64,000 nt of DNA from Salvator merianae. Taxonomy: Eukaryota; Chordata; Lepidosauria; Squamata; Teiidae. Where the stretch lies: assembly GCA_003586115.2 (NCBI GenBank), contig QVOM02000025.1:86986688-87050687 (forward strand), written 5' to 3'. Both the position numbers and the translations under genes were made by a program. Under the pieces are notes generated by a model. The model worked only from the letters and a program-made list of their open reading frames with translations, ran no database searches and was not told where the DNA came from. Below are positions 1 to 11,227 of this stretch, one piece after another. Position 1 is the first letter of the stretch. Every line of letters starts with the position of its first letter.

Positions 1-165
1 TATCCTAAGGCTTCAGGTCAGGTTGCAGCAATAAAAGCAAAACGTAAAATGAACAGACTGAATCTAATAACAGTGCCTGAAAGTGAGAAGAGGAAGTTGT
101 TTTCTCAGCCAAAGGCCAAGGTAAATAGGTGCACTATACCTATAAGAGTTGAGCTACGCGTTATG
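1..165 (-). mobile_element. L2-type LINE 3' end, antisense fragment
   Basis: Bases 70-150 (aacagtgcctgaaa, then gccaaaggccaaggtaaat) recur at 41655-41735. The reverse complement reads like the C-terminal end of L2-type ORF2 (HLFT.AFG), comparable with the sense copy near 23135-23168. It is cut by the window edge. Confidence 0.45.
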
Positions 166-204
166 CAGAAGTGGGTTGCAAACTGAAAGCCTGGATTATG
201 GCCA

Positions 205-668
205 CCGTTAAGAACGTAAGAGGAGCCTTGCTGGATCAGGCCATAGTCCGTCTAGTCCAGCATCCTGTCTCACACAGTGGCCCACCAATTGCTTCTGGGC
301 ATCTCAAGCAGAAGAGAAAGGCAAAACCTTCACCTGCTCTCGACTGCCTGAAAATGACCTTTAGAGGCATCCTGCCTGTCTTTCCAACCTGGAGGCAGTA
401 CCTGGGCATCCATTCTAGTAGCCATTGATACAACTGATCTCCATGAATTTGTCCCATCCGTTCTTAATGCTATCCAGGCTGATTGCAGTCACCACCTCTT
501 CCAGTAATAAATTCCATAGGTGGATGATCCCCTGGGTGAAAAAATTCTTCCCCTTGTCGGTCCTAACTCTCCTACCAATCAGTTTCATAGAGTGCCCCCT
601 GGTCCTAGTGTTGTGGGATAAAGGAAAGAATTCTTCTCTATCCAGCTTATCCATACCATTACTCAAGG
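205..668 (-). mobile_element. CR1-clade LINE 3' end, antisense
   Basis: It starts with the inverted LINE terminus (aacgtaagaggagccttg) and runs to about 668. The reverse complement keeps a decayed CR1-like ORF2 tail (TRTRGHSMKL.GRRVRT, FFTQGIIHLWN). About a dozen related fragments occur in the window in both orientations. Confidence 0.75.
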
Positions 669-1317
669 GTGGTCTTTAGCCACAGTCTTCGAGCAGCAGA
701 ACGTCCTCCTGGAATAGGTTTTGCAAGGCTACAGGGGGAAGAAAAGAATGGAAACTAGAATCTGAATTGGGTTGCTCGTTAGCCACCCATGAGGATCACT
801 GCATCCACATTGCAGACAGGTCCAGTGGGAGGCCGTACCTCCCATGGAACTCCGTGTCTGCATGGGGCAAGGGGTTGGGGCGGACCCTGGGCAAAAATGA
901 TGCTATGGTGCACGGGGAGACCAAATTGTTCTCCCACGTGTTCTACAGGGTAGACTGGCCCAGCTACTCACCACGCAGATGGCTGAGCTGGTCTGCATAT
1001 TTGCCATGCAAATGGCTGGTCTACTGGTGTATGGCACCTGGTGACATTTAATGGGACTCCCTGAAATGGCTCTGGAAGTGAGCCGTTTCTGGACGCTCAG
1101 TGACAAAGCCGTGGATGGCAACTTCGGCTAGGCTAAGCCATCACAAAGCAGATGGCCTCTGGCAACCATGATGGGCTCTCACTGCAGTGATGGCCCAGAT
1201 CACTCTGTCCAGGCCAAGACATGCACACTGTGCAAAAGTAGCCAAAATGACAGAAAGAGGGAAGCCAGATGGCAAGTTCAGAGGAGGGCTACCAAAATGG
1301 TGAGTGTGCAAAACATG
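669..1317. other. No gene seen; possible decayed MITE
   Basis: No RNA gene or coding exon is recognisable. Phrases such as gacaggtccagtggg and tagactggcccagc resemble the GG-ended elements found elsewhere, but no termini or target duplications could be set. Confidence 0.4.
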
Positions 1318-1712
1318 TCCTATGAAGAACTGTTAAAGGATCTAGGAATGTTTAGGCTGCAGAAGAGAAGACTGAGAGGAGACATGATAGCTGTTTTCAA
1401 GTATCTGAAGGGCTGTCACCATACAGAGGGATTGGCCCTGTTCTCACTTACCCAAGAAGGAAGGACTAGAAACTATGGGATGAAACTTCAAGGAAGTAGA
1501 TTCAGGCTAGATACTAGAAAAAAACTTTTCTGATGGTAAGGGCGATCAGTCAAAGGAACAGGTTGCCACAGGAGGTGGTGGGCTCTCCTTCGCTGGAGGT
1601 CTTCAAGAAGAGGCTGGACAGACATTTGTCTGGGATGGTTTAGTGGATCCTGCATTGTTGGACTTGATGGCCCTGGAGGTCCCTTCCAACTCTATGAATG
1701 TATGATTCTATG
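1318..1712 (+). mobile_element. CR1 LINE, ORF2 C-terminus and 3' UTR
   Basis: The + strand encodes a decayed CR1 polymerase C-terminus (DLGMFRLQKRRLRGDMIAVF, later GSRFRLDTRKKLF) that hits a stop at 1531. The CR1 3' region follows (ggaggtggtgggctctcctt, tggaggtcccttccaactct) and ends in the CR1-type tail atgtatgattctatg near 1712. The element is truncated at its 5' side. Confidence 0.85.
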
Positions 1713-3321
1713 TGATCCATGCTACATTCACACACTTCTCCCAATAAGCTAAGAGGGAAGCCCCTCAGGGAAGCAAGAATTCAGCATGGACCATGCCCCA
1801 CTGCCCAGATGACACACCATTCCCTGGGTGGGCATTCCCTGCCCATGAAATGGTAGAGGATAACATGCAGTACACCGTTGTGACCAAATGGGGGCTCTGC
1901 ACGCACCTCTGCATGAGAAAGTGCCTTCAGAGTTAGAAATTCTGCTCCTCGTTTGAAGCATTTTATGCTACCAAAGGAGCAAAATGGGGGTGCCTCTGGG
2001 AACAGGTGTATGTGCCCCCTCCTTGAAGGTATTCAAAATTTAGGTTCAAGCATCCATGTGGAAGGAGCCTAAATCATTATAGCCTTCAAATGAAATGGAT
2101 CATAATTTCACATTACGGCGTGCTATTTTTCCTTCCTAGATGCAAAGAAGCTTTTTATGGAGGGGTCTCAACATCTGGTCTTCCAGATGTTCCTGGACTA
2201 CAACTCCCAGGAACATCTGGAGGGCTGAAATTCAAGGCTTCTGTTTTTATGGGAAGAAACTAGGAAGATATTGGATGAGGTAGATAGCAACATTTTGTAT
2301 GGGAGACACATAGTAAGCGGATGTCGGTATCAATAGAATTTATGTATCTAAATATCCAGAAATGGTTATAAATCTCCAAAAAAAGTGGTTGTTTTCTTCT
2401 TTTAACAGAGGCAGGATGTCCCATTTGGGCACAGTGCAGGACAAATGCATCAACCCAAACATCTGGCAACTCTAGGCAACGTAAACTGTTAATCCGAAAA
2501 GTGTGTGTGGGAGGGGAAACCTGTCCTGCATCTTTATTACTTATTTACCATTCCCAGGGATGTATTTCATCTGATAGGAAGGAGATAAAAATGACTTGGC
2601 TATTTTTGTCACAGCCCCTGTTCAGCAGGCATGACTCAGCATTTGCCTATGCGGAACAAAGCCTAAGAAATCAGCGCTGGAAAAATGAAGCTGCTCCATT
2701 GGCTAAAACAAAACAAAACAAAAATGAGAGAGATGGAAGATGCCAGATTGCCTCGGCCTTGCACACATTTCTCCCTATGTACCCAGATTGGTTTGGAAGC
2801 AGGAAACCTTCACGTTGACACATGTGTCTCCTTGGGAGTGTGGAAGGGCACAGCTATCAATTCAGGAAGGATCAGGTGACATGGGAGATCAATTACATCC
2901 CACCTGTTCCTATAAAAGCAACTGACTTCCTCCTGTATTTTTTCAATTTTTAGAATGCCCAGGCTTCTAAAATACATGCCATGCCCATGTATTCAACGGA
3001 AGATGTAGGCAATAACACCATGCAGCTTCCTGAAAAACAGGGAACAGGTGTCCGACACTGCTGCCAGCTGCAAAACTTTTAATGGAGGGGCTGCATTGAT
3101 TGGCAGCAAATGGTTGTGCATTCTATCAAATATCGCACATTTCCCAGCAGATGTAAGTGGAACTCCATTCTATTGGAATTTTTCATTTGAGTGGAAATAG
3201 ATGTATTAAACTGCTGAAAATGGAGCAGGCTTTCATTTTCAGCCCCATTCCTAGTTCAGCCCCCACTGTCTCCAGATGCAACTAGAAAAGATGAGGAAGA
3301 CCCCAAACCCTGCAAAATCCA
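1713..3321. other. No gene seen; mostly single-copy sequence
   Basis: Nothing coding is supported. It holds one short hairpin (listed separately) and an A-rich aaaacaaaacaaaac run near 2707. Confidence 0.5.
2183..2220. repeat. Perfect 14-bp hairpin of the ACTACAACTCCCAG type
   Basis: CCAGATGTTCCTGG at 2183-2196 is perfectly inverted at 2207-2220 around a 10-nt loop. The loop phrase actacaactccc recurs at 13976-13985 (as actactactccc), 54110-54120 and, inverted, near 39152-39165, so it marks a dispersed palindromic repeat. Confidence 0.6.
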
Positions 3322-3375
3322 TAGATATTACACTGCACTAACCTAGATATTACACTGCACTAACCTACACTGCAC
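3322..3375. repeat. 22-bp tandem duplication next to a SINE
   Basis: A 22-bp unit starting tagatattacactgcactaa at 3322-3343 is repeated exactly at 3344-3365, then a partial third unit (tacactgcac) runs into the SINE start. Confidence 0.8.
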
Positions 3376-3665
3376 GGTGGCGCAGGTGGCTAAGGCACTG
3401 ATCTTTCAATAGGAGGATCAGAGTTCAAGGCCCCTGTCTGCCGTGTAGAGGGGATGAGCGCCCTCTACTGGCCTCTAGCTCCAGCCAACCTAGCTGTTCG
3501 AAAGCAAGTAATTGCAAGTAGATAAATAGGGAGCATCACATAGTGTGATGCGGAAGATAGATAGATGTAAGCCTTTGGGCGAAAAATAACCTTGTAAGCC
3601 GCTTTGAGTCAGTTTTGGCCAAGAAAAGCGGGGTATAAAAACCAAGTTCTTCTTCTTCTTCTTCT
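3372..3665 (+). mobile_element. tRNA-derived SINE with (TTC)n tail, copy 1
   Basis: The head has an A-box-like tggcgcaggtgg and a B-box-like gagttcaaggc, so it is tRNA-derived. The body carries atgagcgccctctactggcc. The 3' end (taagccgctttgagtc, gcggggtataaaaacc) resembles an L2-type LINE tail and ends in TTC repeats. Confidence 0.88.
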
Positions 3666-4927
3666 AGATGAACCCAAAGTCAACATCAGTACATGACATT
3701 TTTCTGTCTCTGCAGTCCCAATAAGTTTGACACTTATGATGCTGCTTGGTCTCCCATCCACCTTTTAGTTATTTGTCACATCCTGTTGGCTCCTCCTGCC
3801 TTTATACAGGAAATTCACAAGGGCCTGCATTACTTAGAGCCTTTGGGAGTTGCAATTCTTGGGCAAGCTTGACACACAAAGATGCTCGCGTTGCTCTGTG
3901 TTTCAAATGCCAAGTCCTAGAGTTTCTTGGGAAAGGTGCCATCTCTAACCCTCTTTAGATGGCCTCTCTGGTGTGTGATCAATAATCAATAGGTGAAGAG
4001 TCAAGCTGCCCCCTTTTGACATGGTCTCTGTCCCTGATTTCCGCATATTCAGCTGAGCATGCAACACTGTCCTCCGTGCACACATGTGCAAGAGAGATTC
4101 TAGATTATTAGGAATCTTAAACGCTGTATGGATTTCGTTATTGGCCACACTTACCTTGCTGGTCCAGCCCAACAGGACTGGACTAGTCTGGAGTGGTTCC
4201 AGCTGCTGGACTGCTTCTTCTGTCCTGGAACAAGCCTTGCACACTTGGAAGGCTGTTCCTGGATAGTCCCCATCTTGGCTACAAAGATTGTTCAATCTTT
4301 GGAGCCAGCTTCTGGGTTCTCCAATGGCTAGGAACTAAAGTTTCTGGCCTGGGAGCCCTCAGGAGACCCATTTCTGCAGCACAATTTGGTGTGCCACTGA
4401 AATGGATCCTCCTGCTAACCTGGAACAGGGAGGCATGTGCCCTTCCAGACACCTCACTGTTCCATTCTACAGAAACCTAGACTGCCCAGTCTAGGAAGCC
4501 ATTTTCCCATGTAGACCAGCCTACACTCCATCCAAGGTGGACGGAGCATCTTAACAGGGAGTAGGGTCTTCCCATAAACCATACCAGCATGTGGAAAAAA
4601 GACCTATGAATCCCCTGCTCACTGGTCCAAAGGTAAGTGCGGAAAAGCCCATCATTAAGTGCCATCAACATGGACTCAACTTCTCATGACCATCTTGACC
4701 TATCCGTACTCCAGGGCTGCTCAGTTGCCTCCCTCCAGATGCCCCTGAATTACAATGCCTGGCATTCAATTTTAACTTTCTGTACCACCAGCCCCACAAC
4801 AGTGGAATGCTAACAGTTAATTTTAGGAACAACTTCAGGGCACCGTTGGGCATCCCTGCTCTTTTAGGATCCCATAATTCTTCCAAGGATTCCAGCAGCC
4901 AGCCTGATCCTGTGCATCCATCTTGCT
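3666..4927. other. No gene seen; decayed MITE at 4490-4647
   Basis: No exon or RNA gene is supported. Bases 4490-4647 contain gaccagcctacactccatcc and end gtgcggaaaagccc, matching the 3' side of the long GG-ended elements at 24798, 47215 and 52081. The left end was not found. Confidence 0.4.
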
Positions 4928-5118
4928 ATGAGTTTTGATGGCAATAGGAGGAGGTCTGACTCTGAAGGCCAGCTATTAGAAGACTGCAAGCAGACCAAGC
5001 TGGGCTCTCAAGTTCTCCTGGTGGGCTTCCATGTGCAATTGGTTGGCACTGTGAGAGCAGATTGGTGGGCTAGATGGGCCATAGGTTCAATCCAGTGGCA
5101 TTTCTTATGTTCTTGTTG
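4928..5118 (+). mobile_element. CR1-like LINE 3' end, second subfamily
   Basis: The fragment matches the copies at 12483-13165 (gaggtctgactctgaaggcc, ctggtgggcttcc, tgggctagatgggcc) and ends tttcttatgttcttg, the sense CR1-like terminus. Confidence 0.65.
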
Positions 5119-5189
5119 ACTTTTGCTGTTTCCTTCAGCATCCTTCAACCTTGAAAGGCAGCATTTAAGGGGGGAGGGACTGACTGAAG

Positions 5190-5605
5190 TATATAAAAGC
5201 ATGCATGGCGTGGAAAAGGTAGATAGAGAAAACTCTAGATAGAGAAGAACTATTTTTTCACCTAGAGTATCATCGGTCTATGGAATTTACTTCCAGAAGA
5301 GGTGGTGATAGTGATCAACCTCAATAGCTTTATGAACGGATTGGACAAATTCATGGAGATCATGTCTATCAGTGGCTACTACAATGGATGCCTAGGTACT
5401 GCCTCCAGGTTGGCAAGACAGGCAGGATGCCTCTCAAGGCCATTTGCAGGGAGTTTTGAGCAGGTGAAGATTTTGCCTTTGTCTTCTGCTTAAGAATGCC
5501 CAGAAGCAATTGGCAGGTCACTGTGTGAGACAGGATGCTGGACTAGATGGGCTGTGGCCTGATCCAGCAGGGCTCCTCTTATGTTCTCTTATGTTGTTAA
5601 GTTCT
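5190..5605 (+). mobile_element. CR1-clade LINE 3' end, sense
   Basis: It runs from tatataaaagcatgcatggc through agaggtggtgatagtgatca to gatccagcagggctcctctt and a ttatgttctcttatg tail. It is the sense equivalent of 205-668, with the ORF2 tail decayed. Confidence 0.75.
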
Positions 5606-6094
5606 TATCACCAAGCATAAACATTTTTCTTCATCCACTGTCACAATTTCCCAAAAATATGGGCGCTTCTGTTTCCTGATTATTGTTACAAAGAAGCATA
5701 TCTGATCCAAGACTGATCGCATGGTCCACACTAATTTTAGAGATTCAGCTACACAACAATACTATTAGCATGCACCTTCATTATTCATGAACTTCTTACT
5801 TATGCATTATGTATATTTATGAGAGAGAGTTTGCAATGTTCCCTCATTACTCTTGTGTAAAACTTTTAAAAAGCACAAAACACCATGTGCTTGCAGGTTA
5901 GCATCCAGAACTGAATACCATTTAAGGCTTTTTCATGTGAGACAGAATTATAAAACCACCACTTTGACGTCCCTTGTTACTTGGTATCTCCTGTATCCAT
6001 AGCATTTTTTACAGAATAAGACCCTCCCAAATAATGAAGGGCACCAATATAAGCTGCCTGTTTTATACACTGTGCTGAAATTTGGAGCAAGAAA
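5606..6094. other. No gene seen; AT-rich intronic sequence
   Basis: No coding, RNA or repeat family was recognised. Confidence 0.5.
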
Positions 6095-6551
6095 TAACCT
6101 AAGAGAAGCCCTGCTGGATCAGACCACGACTAGCATCCAGTTCTTGCACAATGGCCCACCAATTGCTTCTGGGCATTCTCAAGCAGAAGACAAAGGCAAA
6201 ACCTTCACCTGCTCTCAACTCCCTTCAAGTGGTTTTTAAAGGCATCCTGACTGTCTCTCCAACCTGGAGGTGGTACCTAGGCATTCGTTCTAGTAGCCAT
6301 TGATATTCCTGACCTTCATGAATTTATCTAACCCTTTATTAAAGCTATCTAGGCTGGTTGCTGTCACCACCTCTTCTGACAGTAAATTCCAAAGACCAAT
6401 GACTTTCTTAGTGAAAAAATACTTCCCATTGTCTCTCCTGTCTATCAGCTTCATAGAGTGCCCCCTGGTTCTAGTGTTCTGTGATAGAGAGAAGAATTTT
6501 TTCTCTGTCCACCTTTTCAACACCATGCGTGATGTTATAAACTTCAACCAG
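6095..6551 (-). mobile_element. CR1-clade LINE 3' end, antisense
   Basis: It starts aagagaagccctgctggatc and ends within caacaccatgcgtgatgtta. The reverse complement reads TRTRGHSMKLIDRR and LLSEEVVTATSLDSFNKGLD, the CR1-like ORF2 tail. Confidence 0.75.
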
Positions 6552-6775
6552 GTATGCTGTCACTGTCACATTACATCTTGATGATGGAAAAAAGCACACT
6601 GAGAAGCAGGTGCGTTTTTCATTTGCCACCCAATATTGTTTTACCATCGGGAGAGCTTGTTTGTTCTCCAGTCTAGCAAGTATACTTTCATGGTGGACCA
6701 GCAGGGGCAAGTATGTAAGCAGCACTCATTTAACAGCCCTTCCTAAGTTGAACTGAGGTATTTCAAACGGACTTA

Positions 6776-7543
6776 GGGCCTGTTTGCACTTTGCACAAGT
6801 GAACATCAAGGATGCTTGCTGGCTAAGTGCTTCTGCACTTTGTGGAGGCCTTCGTGACTAGGAGTAGCATGTTGCTAATTTGTGCGCCACAGCTTTCCCA
6901 GGAGCTGATAGACAGCTCCCAGTAAAGGCACGGTGGCGCAGAAGGCTAAGGCACTGACCTTTCAATAGGAGGGTCAGAGTTCAAGGCCCCTGCCTGCCGT
7001 GTAGAGGGGATGAGCGCCCTCTACTGGCCTCTAGCTCCAGCCAACCTAGCTGTTCGAAACCAAGTAATTGCAAGTAGATGAATAGGGAGCATCACATTGT
7101 GTGACGCGGAAGATAGACAGATGTAAGCCTTCAGGCGAAAAACAACCTTGTAAGCCGCTTTGAGTCAGCTTCGGCCGAGAAAAGGGGGTTATAAAAACCA
7201 AGTTCTTCTTCTTCTTCTTCTTCTTCTTCTTCTTCTTCTTCTTCTTCTTCTTCAGTAAAGTGCATTCTCACTTTAAATGCACAGCTGTGCCACGCTTAGT
7301 GCCTGCACTTGTGCAATTGTGCTTACGTACTGCCGGTTACCGTGGCAGCAGCTGGACACATCCCGGCCACTGTTGTGGTGCACACTGAGCACAGGAGACC
7401 AGCATTCACAACACAAATGCTAGTATCCTGCAGATGGCCATGGATAGGGCCACACAGTGCGGATGGTGTCCGCACTGCATGGTAAATTTCACCTTAGAAC
7501 AGGATCATTATCCTGTTCTAAGGTGGAAAGTGTAAAAACTCCC
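6776..7543. mobile_element. GG-ended MITE (family C) interrupted by a SINE
   Basis: The termini are inverted: gggcctgtttgcacttt at the left and aaagtgtaaaaactccc at the right. The flanking triplets are TTA and TTG. Its interior matches the elements at 43993-44667 and 52925-53345. The SINE at 6928-7252 and one copy of its target duplication split it; without them it is about 435 bp, like 14114-14558. Confidence 0.7.
6928..7252 (+). mobile_element. tRNA-derived SINE with (TTC)n tail, copy 2
   Basis: Same structure as the copy at 3372. It is flanked by a perfect 8-bp target-site duplication CAGTAAAG at 6920-6927 and 7253-7260. It lies inside the family C element 6776-7543, so it is the younger of the two. 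Confidence 0.9.
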
Positions 7544-7586
7544 TTGCTTTCCTGGGTACTTCAGAAGGCTGATTTGCCTGCATTCA

Positions 7587-7708
7587 GGCTGCCTCTCATT
7601 ACACAGTGAAGGCACCTTAATCATGCCCTCAGGGCAGCTGGTCTCCAGTGGGAGTAATGGGGAGTGACTTCAATTAAGGTGCCTTTGCTACGTGATGGAG
7701 ACATAGCC
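7587..7708. mobile_element. Short hairpin MITE (family I)
   Basis: The ends ggctgcctctcattacac and the inverse of gtgatggagacatagcc pair. The flanking triplet is TCA on both sides (7584-7586, 7709-7711). An inverted relative of nearly equal length lies at 15230-15352. Confidence 0.6.
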
Positions 7709-8178
7709 TCAGAGAGCAGAACAACACCAGTGTGCTTTGGGGAAATTTACATATAACTGAGATGCGTCAGGCAGCATCCCTCTCTTTTGGGGCACCAAAA
7801 CGAGGTTCTCCTCCTCTATATTTATCGCTAGAACAAGGACTTGGCAGGACATTTGTTTACTGATTCAAATAATTCTGTTGCTGCTGCTGCTGCTGCTTTT
7901 GTTACAGCATTTATCTAGGGATCTTCATGTCCGCAAATAATTTTAAATTTTAATCTACTTTTATTTGTTCTTTATCTCATTAACCACTAGGAGCCATTTA
8001 GCAAAATGTGAGCTATAAATCCAAGTCGTCATTTAAATTACAATCACAGTTTTGCATAATGTAATTGTGCTTTTACGTGACTGGTAAAACATAACTTCCC
8101 TTGTTAAATGCAATCCAGGAAAGCTTTCCATAATGTGATTTGGCCTCTGGAGGTCAACTGACTGACACTGGTTGAGTG
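7709..8178. other. No gene seen; short (CTG)n
   Basis: AT-rich sequence with a short CTG microsatellite near 7874-7897. Nothing else was recognised. Confidence 0.5.
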
Positions 8179-8720
8179 GGTCTCCCCTCCACGGTGCCAT
8201 TCACCTATCAATAGGCCAGGTCTCCCCTGTATGGTGCCATTCACCTGTCGATAGCCTAGGTCTTCCCAGTGCATTCCCATTCACTTGTCGATGGTCCAGG
8301 TCTCTGCTGTGCAGTGCCATTCACCTATAGATAGGCCTGGTCTCCCCTCTGCAGTGCCTTTACCTATCGATAGCCTGGGCCTCCCCTCTGCAGTGCCATC
8401 CACCTGTCGATAGCCCAGGTCTCTGCTGTGCAGTGCCATTCACCTATAGATAGGCCTGGTCTCCCCTCTGCAGTGCCTTTACCTATCGATAGCCTGGGCC
8501 TCCCCTCTGCAGTGCCATTCATCTATCGATAGTCCAGCTCTCCCCTCTGCAGTGCCATTCATCTATCGATAGCTCGGATCTCCCCTCTGCAGTGCCTTTT
8601 CCTATCAATAGCCTGATTCACCCCTGTGTGGTGCCATTCACCTGTCGATAGCCCAGGTCTCCCCTCTGCAGTGCCTTTACCTATCAATAGTCTGGGTCTC
8701 CCCTGTGCAGTGCACCTGAT
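8179..8720. repeat. 39-40-bp minisatellite, about 14 units
   Basis: Units begin ggtctcccctctgcagtgcc and end near cctatcgatagcct. They alternate between 40 and 39 bp. Units at 8299-8417 and 8418-8536 form two adjacent 119-bp higher-order blocks, identical over the first 79 bp. Similar but decayed units appear at 12330-12455. Confidence 0.92.
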
Positions 8721-8733
8721 TCCCCCTGGTTGA

Positions 8734-9384
8734 TTGGGTGTCATTTCTTTGGTGCCATAGACTTTGTACTGATAGACTGGCTCTTCCTTTAATCTTCTAT
8801 CTTCCAGAGGTAGCAATTATATGACACAGTTTTGTACAACATCATGGTTTATGGGACCCAAGTTCAAGGAATCGTGGTATATATGGGATGTGTGTGTGTA
8901 AATACACAGAGAGACAGAGAGAGGGGGAGAGCGAGCACTTACAGCTAATGGTTGCAAATGGATATAAAAGATGATAATACCAGGCATCAGCAGGTCATGT
9001 GTTGAGACAGCCCGGGTCAGCAACTGGTGTTTCTGATCTCCACTTTGATGGAAAGCTGATCAAAAATGTCATTCGGTTGCCTCACCCCAGCCCAACACAC
9101 AAAACAACAGGAATTCTGTGCCATTTCTGAAATATTAGTGGGGCACAGATGGGCAGCAGGAAGGTAAATTGCTGGCCTGTTCTCTTTTCCTGCTCTCTTT
9201 TCTATGATTTGTGTCCCTTTACCTCTTTCTCCTGCAGTTTCTAGTTCTATTTGCTCTTGGCTTGCAGTGGGGGAAAAAGAAACCCTGTGCTCAGAATCTT
9301 CATTCAACTAGCCAGGGGCTCATAATTGTCTCCCCTTCTGGCTTATGGAGGCTGCAACCAATATCCTTCTCAGAACTAACAACT

Positions 9385-9423
<39 letters not shown>

Positions 9424-9885
9424 CTAATTCTCATGGGATCTAATTTGCATAGGATCTGTAGCCATCTATACGTGCCTTGGCATTTCGGCAGTGAAAAAGG
9501 TGGGTGGGTGAAGTTGGGCTTGTAGGTAGGTAGGTAAGTGACCGGAGTTCTCCACTGAGACTTCCAGCAATTTTCAGGTGATCTGTCAGAAAGAAAAAGG
9601 CATGAGAATTCTGATTCTATGGCAACAGAACCTCCTTCTACATGGGCCTGGGGCAGTTAGCGTACTCAGCTCCCCTACCCTTCACTTTGAAGGCTTGCTG
9701 AATGCAAATACACGGTGTTTCAAAAAGATGGACCCAATTTCAAAGGTAGTATATTTCATGGCAGCAACATGTTACAATTACACAAAAAGTTACAATCGGT
9801 TTAATGCGTGATCAAGTTTAACTAATCATTTTATAAAAGGTCTCTGGTGCCCTCCATCTGCTGTACAGACAACATCGAGATGATA
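8734..9885. other. No gene seen; contains a (CA)n tract
   Basis: Holds a (CA)n microsatellite at 9389-9419 and a short GA-rich run near 8910-8935. No exon or known repeat was recognised. Confidence 0.5.
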
Positions 9886-9893
9886 GTTGAATT

Positions 9894-10080
9894 CAGCAGA
9901 GGCCGCTGACTTTAAGGGCGGGTGTTCATAACCTGCGGAAAGCACGTGATTGCTGTTCGCGGGGCCTCTAGGCTTCCGTGCCTGCTGCGACAGTACAGAG
10001 GCCCAGAGGCCCCGTGAACAGCAATCACGTGCTTTCTGCGGGTTATGAATACCCACCCTTAAAGCCAGCAGCCACCACTG
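9894..10080. mobile_element. Palindromic hAT MITE, complete copy 1
   Basis: A perfect 8-bp target duplication GTTGAATT flanks it (9886-9893, 10081-10088). The two arms are long inverted repeats: CAGCAGAGGCCGCTGACTTT on the left against the inverse of the right end, CAGTGGTGGCTGCTGGCTTT. Nearly the whole element folds as one hairpin. It has no coding capacity. CAG termini and 8-bp duplications indicate the hAT superfamily. Confidence 0.9.
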
Positions 10081-10841
10081 GTTGAATTTATCCCAAAGTC
10101 TCTCAAAGTGTCTTTGCCATCTTGCAAATGACTGTGACTGGGAGGGCTGTTTGCACGCTGGGAAAGGTATCTAGCCGTAATCATTTGAAACTCTACACCC
10201 TGCCTTTTCGAGTGGTAAGAGTTTCATTCATCAGCGGTTCATGGTTGCACAGATATAGCGCTTTCAAATCAGATCCATCTTTTTTTAAACACCCCGTAGT
10301 AGAACTCTCGGAGTAAGTTCATGTTTTTCAAAATTGGGACACACCATGTCATAGGGTGATGCAAGGAAATAAGCCAGCATCTACGTGTTAATGGCCATTT
10401 CTCAGAGCTGGCCACCCCCCAAGTCAAATAAATTCAGACCAGCTTCCCATAAAGGCAGAGGAAACTGCTCCAAGGCTACCCCATTCAGTGGATTTTGCCA
10501 GGGGGGCAACTCCTGGCTGACAGGTCATCCCCATGTTGAATGCAAATCTGGAGTTCTGGATCACCTAGGGTAAATGTAGCCCAACTTCTAGGTGTATTTC
10601 TGGACCTGGGCCAGCATCCTTCTGGGTTGCAGAAGGCAGTTCCAAACTGCCATGAGTTTTGACACAGGCCCTCCCGACCCTGTGCCCATTCAGCTCTAAA
10701 TGGGGCTGCATGTGGACAGAGCGTCACTTTGCAAAAGCATCTTCAAGCACAATATAGAATACAGCTTCATCATTCTTTGTGGTAGTGATCTGGCAGTATA
10801 AGGCAGATTCCCCAGAAACCCCAGCTTCCTATTAGGTAGAA
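10081..10841. other. No gene seen
   Basis: Apparently single-copy sequence; no exon, RNA gene or known repeat was recognised. Confidence 0.5.
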
Positions 10842-11013
10842 CAGAGACAGGCAGGATGCCTCTAAAGGCCATTTGCAGGGAGTCGAGAGCAGGTGAAGAT
10901 TTTGCCTTTGTCTTCTGCTTGAGAATATTCGGGAGCAATTGGCGGGCCACTGTGTGAGACGGGATGCTGAACTAGATGGGCTGTGGCCTGATTCCACAGA
11001 GCTTCTCTTAATT
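10842..11013 (+). mobile_element. CR1-clade LINE 3' end, sense
   Basis: It contains acaggcaggatgcctctaaa, ggtgaagattttgcctttgt and tagatgggctgtggcctgat, the 3' UTR block of the CR1-like family. Confidence 0.7.
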
Positions 11014-11024
11014 CCTGGAGGACA

Positions 11025-11227
11025 GGTGTATCAATGGCTACTAGAATGGATGCCTTGAGATTGGAGAGACAGGCAGGATTTGCAGGGAGTCGAGAACAGG
11101 TGGAGGTTTTGCCTTTGTCTTCTGCTCGAGGTGCCCAGAAGCAATTGGTGAACCACGGTGTGAGACAAGATGTTGGACTAGATGGGCTATGGCCTGATCC
11201 AACAGGGCTCCTCTTACGCTCTTATAT
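11025..11227 (+). mobile_element. CR1-clade LINE 3' end, sense, second copy
   Basis: A second copy of the same 3' block follows at once (ggtgtatcaatggctactag to ggctcctcttacgctcttat). It lacks part of the middle of the consensus. Confidence 0.7.

Noticed and set aside
3372..3450. tRNA-like A and B boxes suggesting a tRNA gene
   Set aside because: It is the head of a SINE present four times, with no cloverleaf or terminator of its own.
8179..8720. Regular 40-bp periodicity that could be mistaken for a CRISPR array
   Set aside because: Units are contiguous with no unique spacers, and the context is a vertebrate intron; it is a minisatellite.
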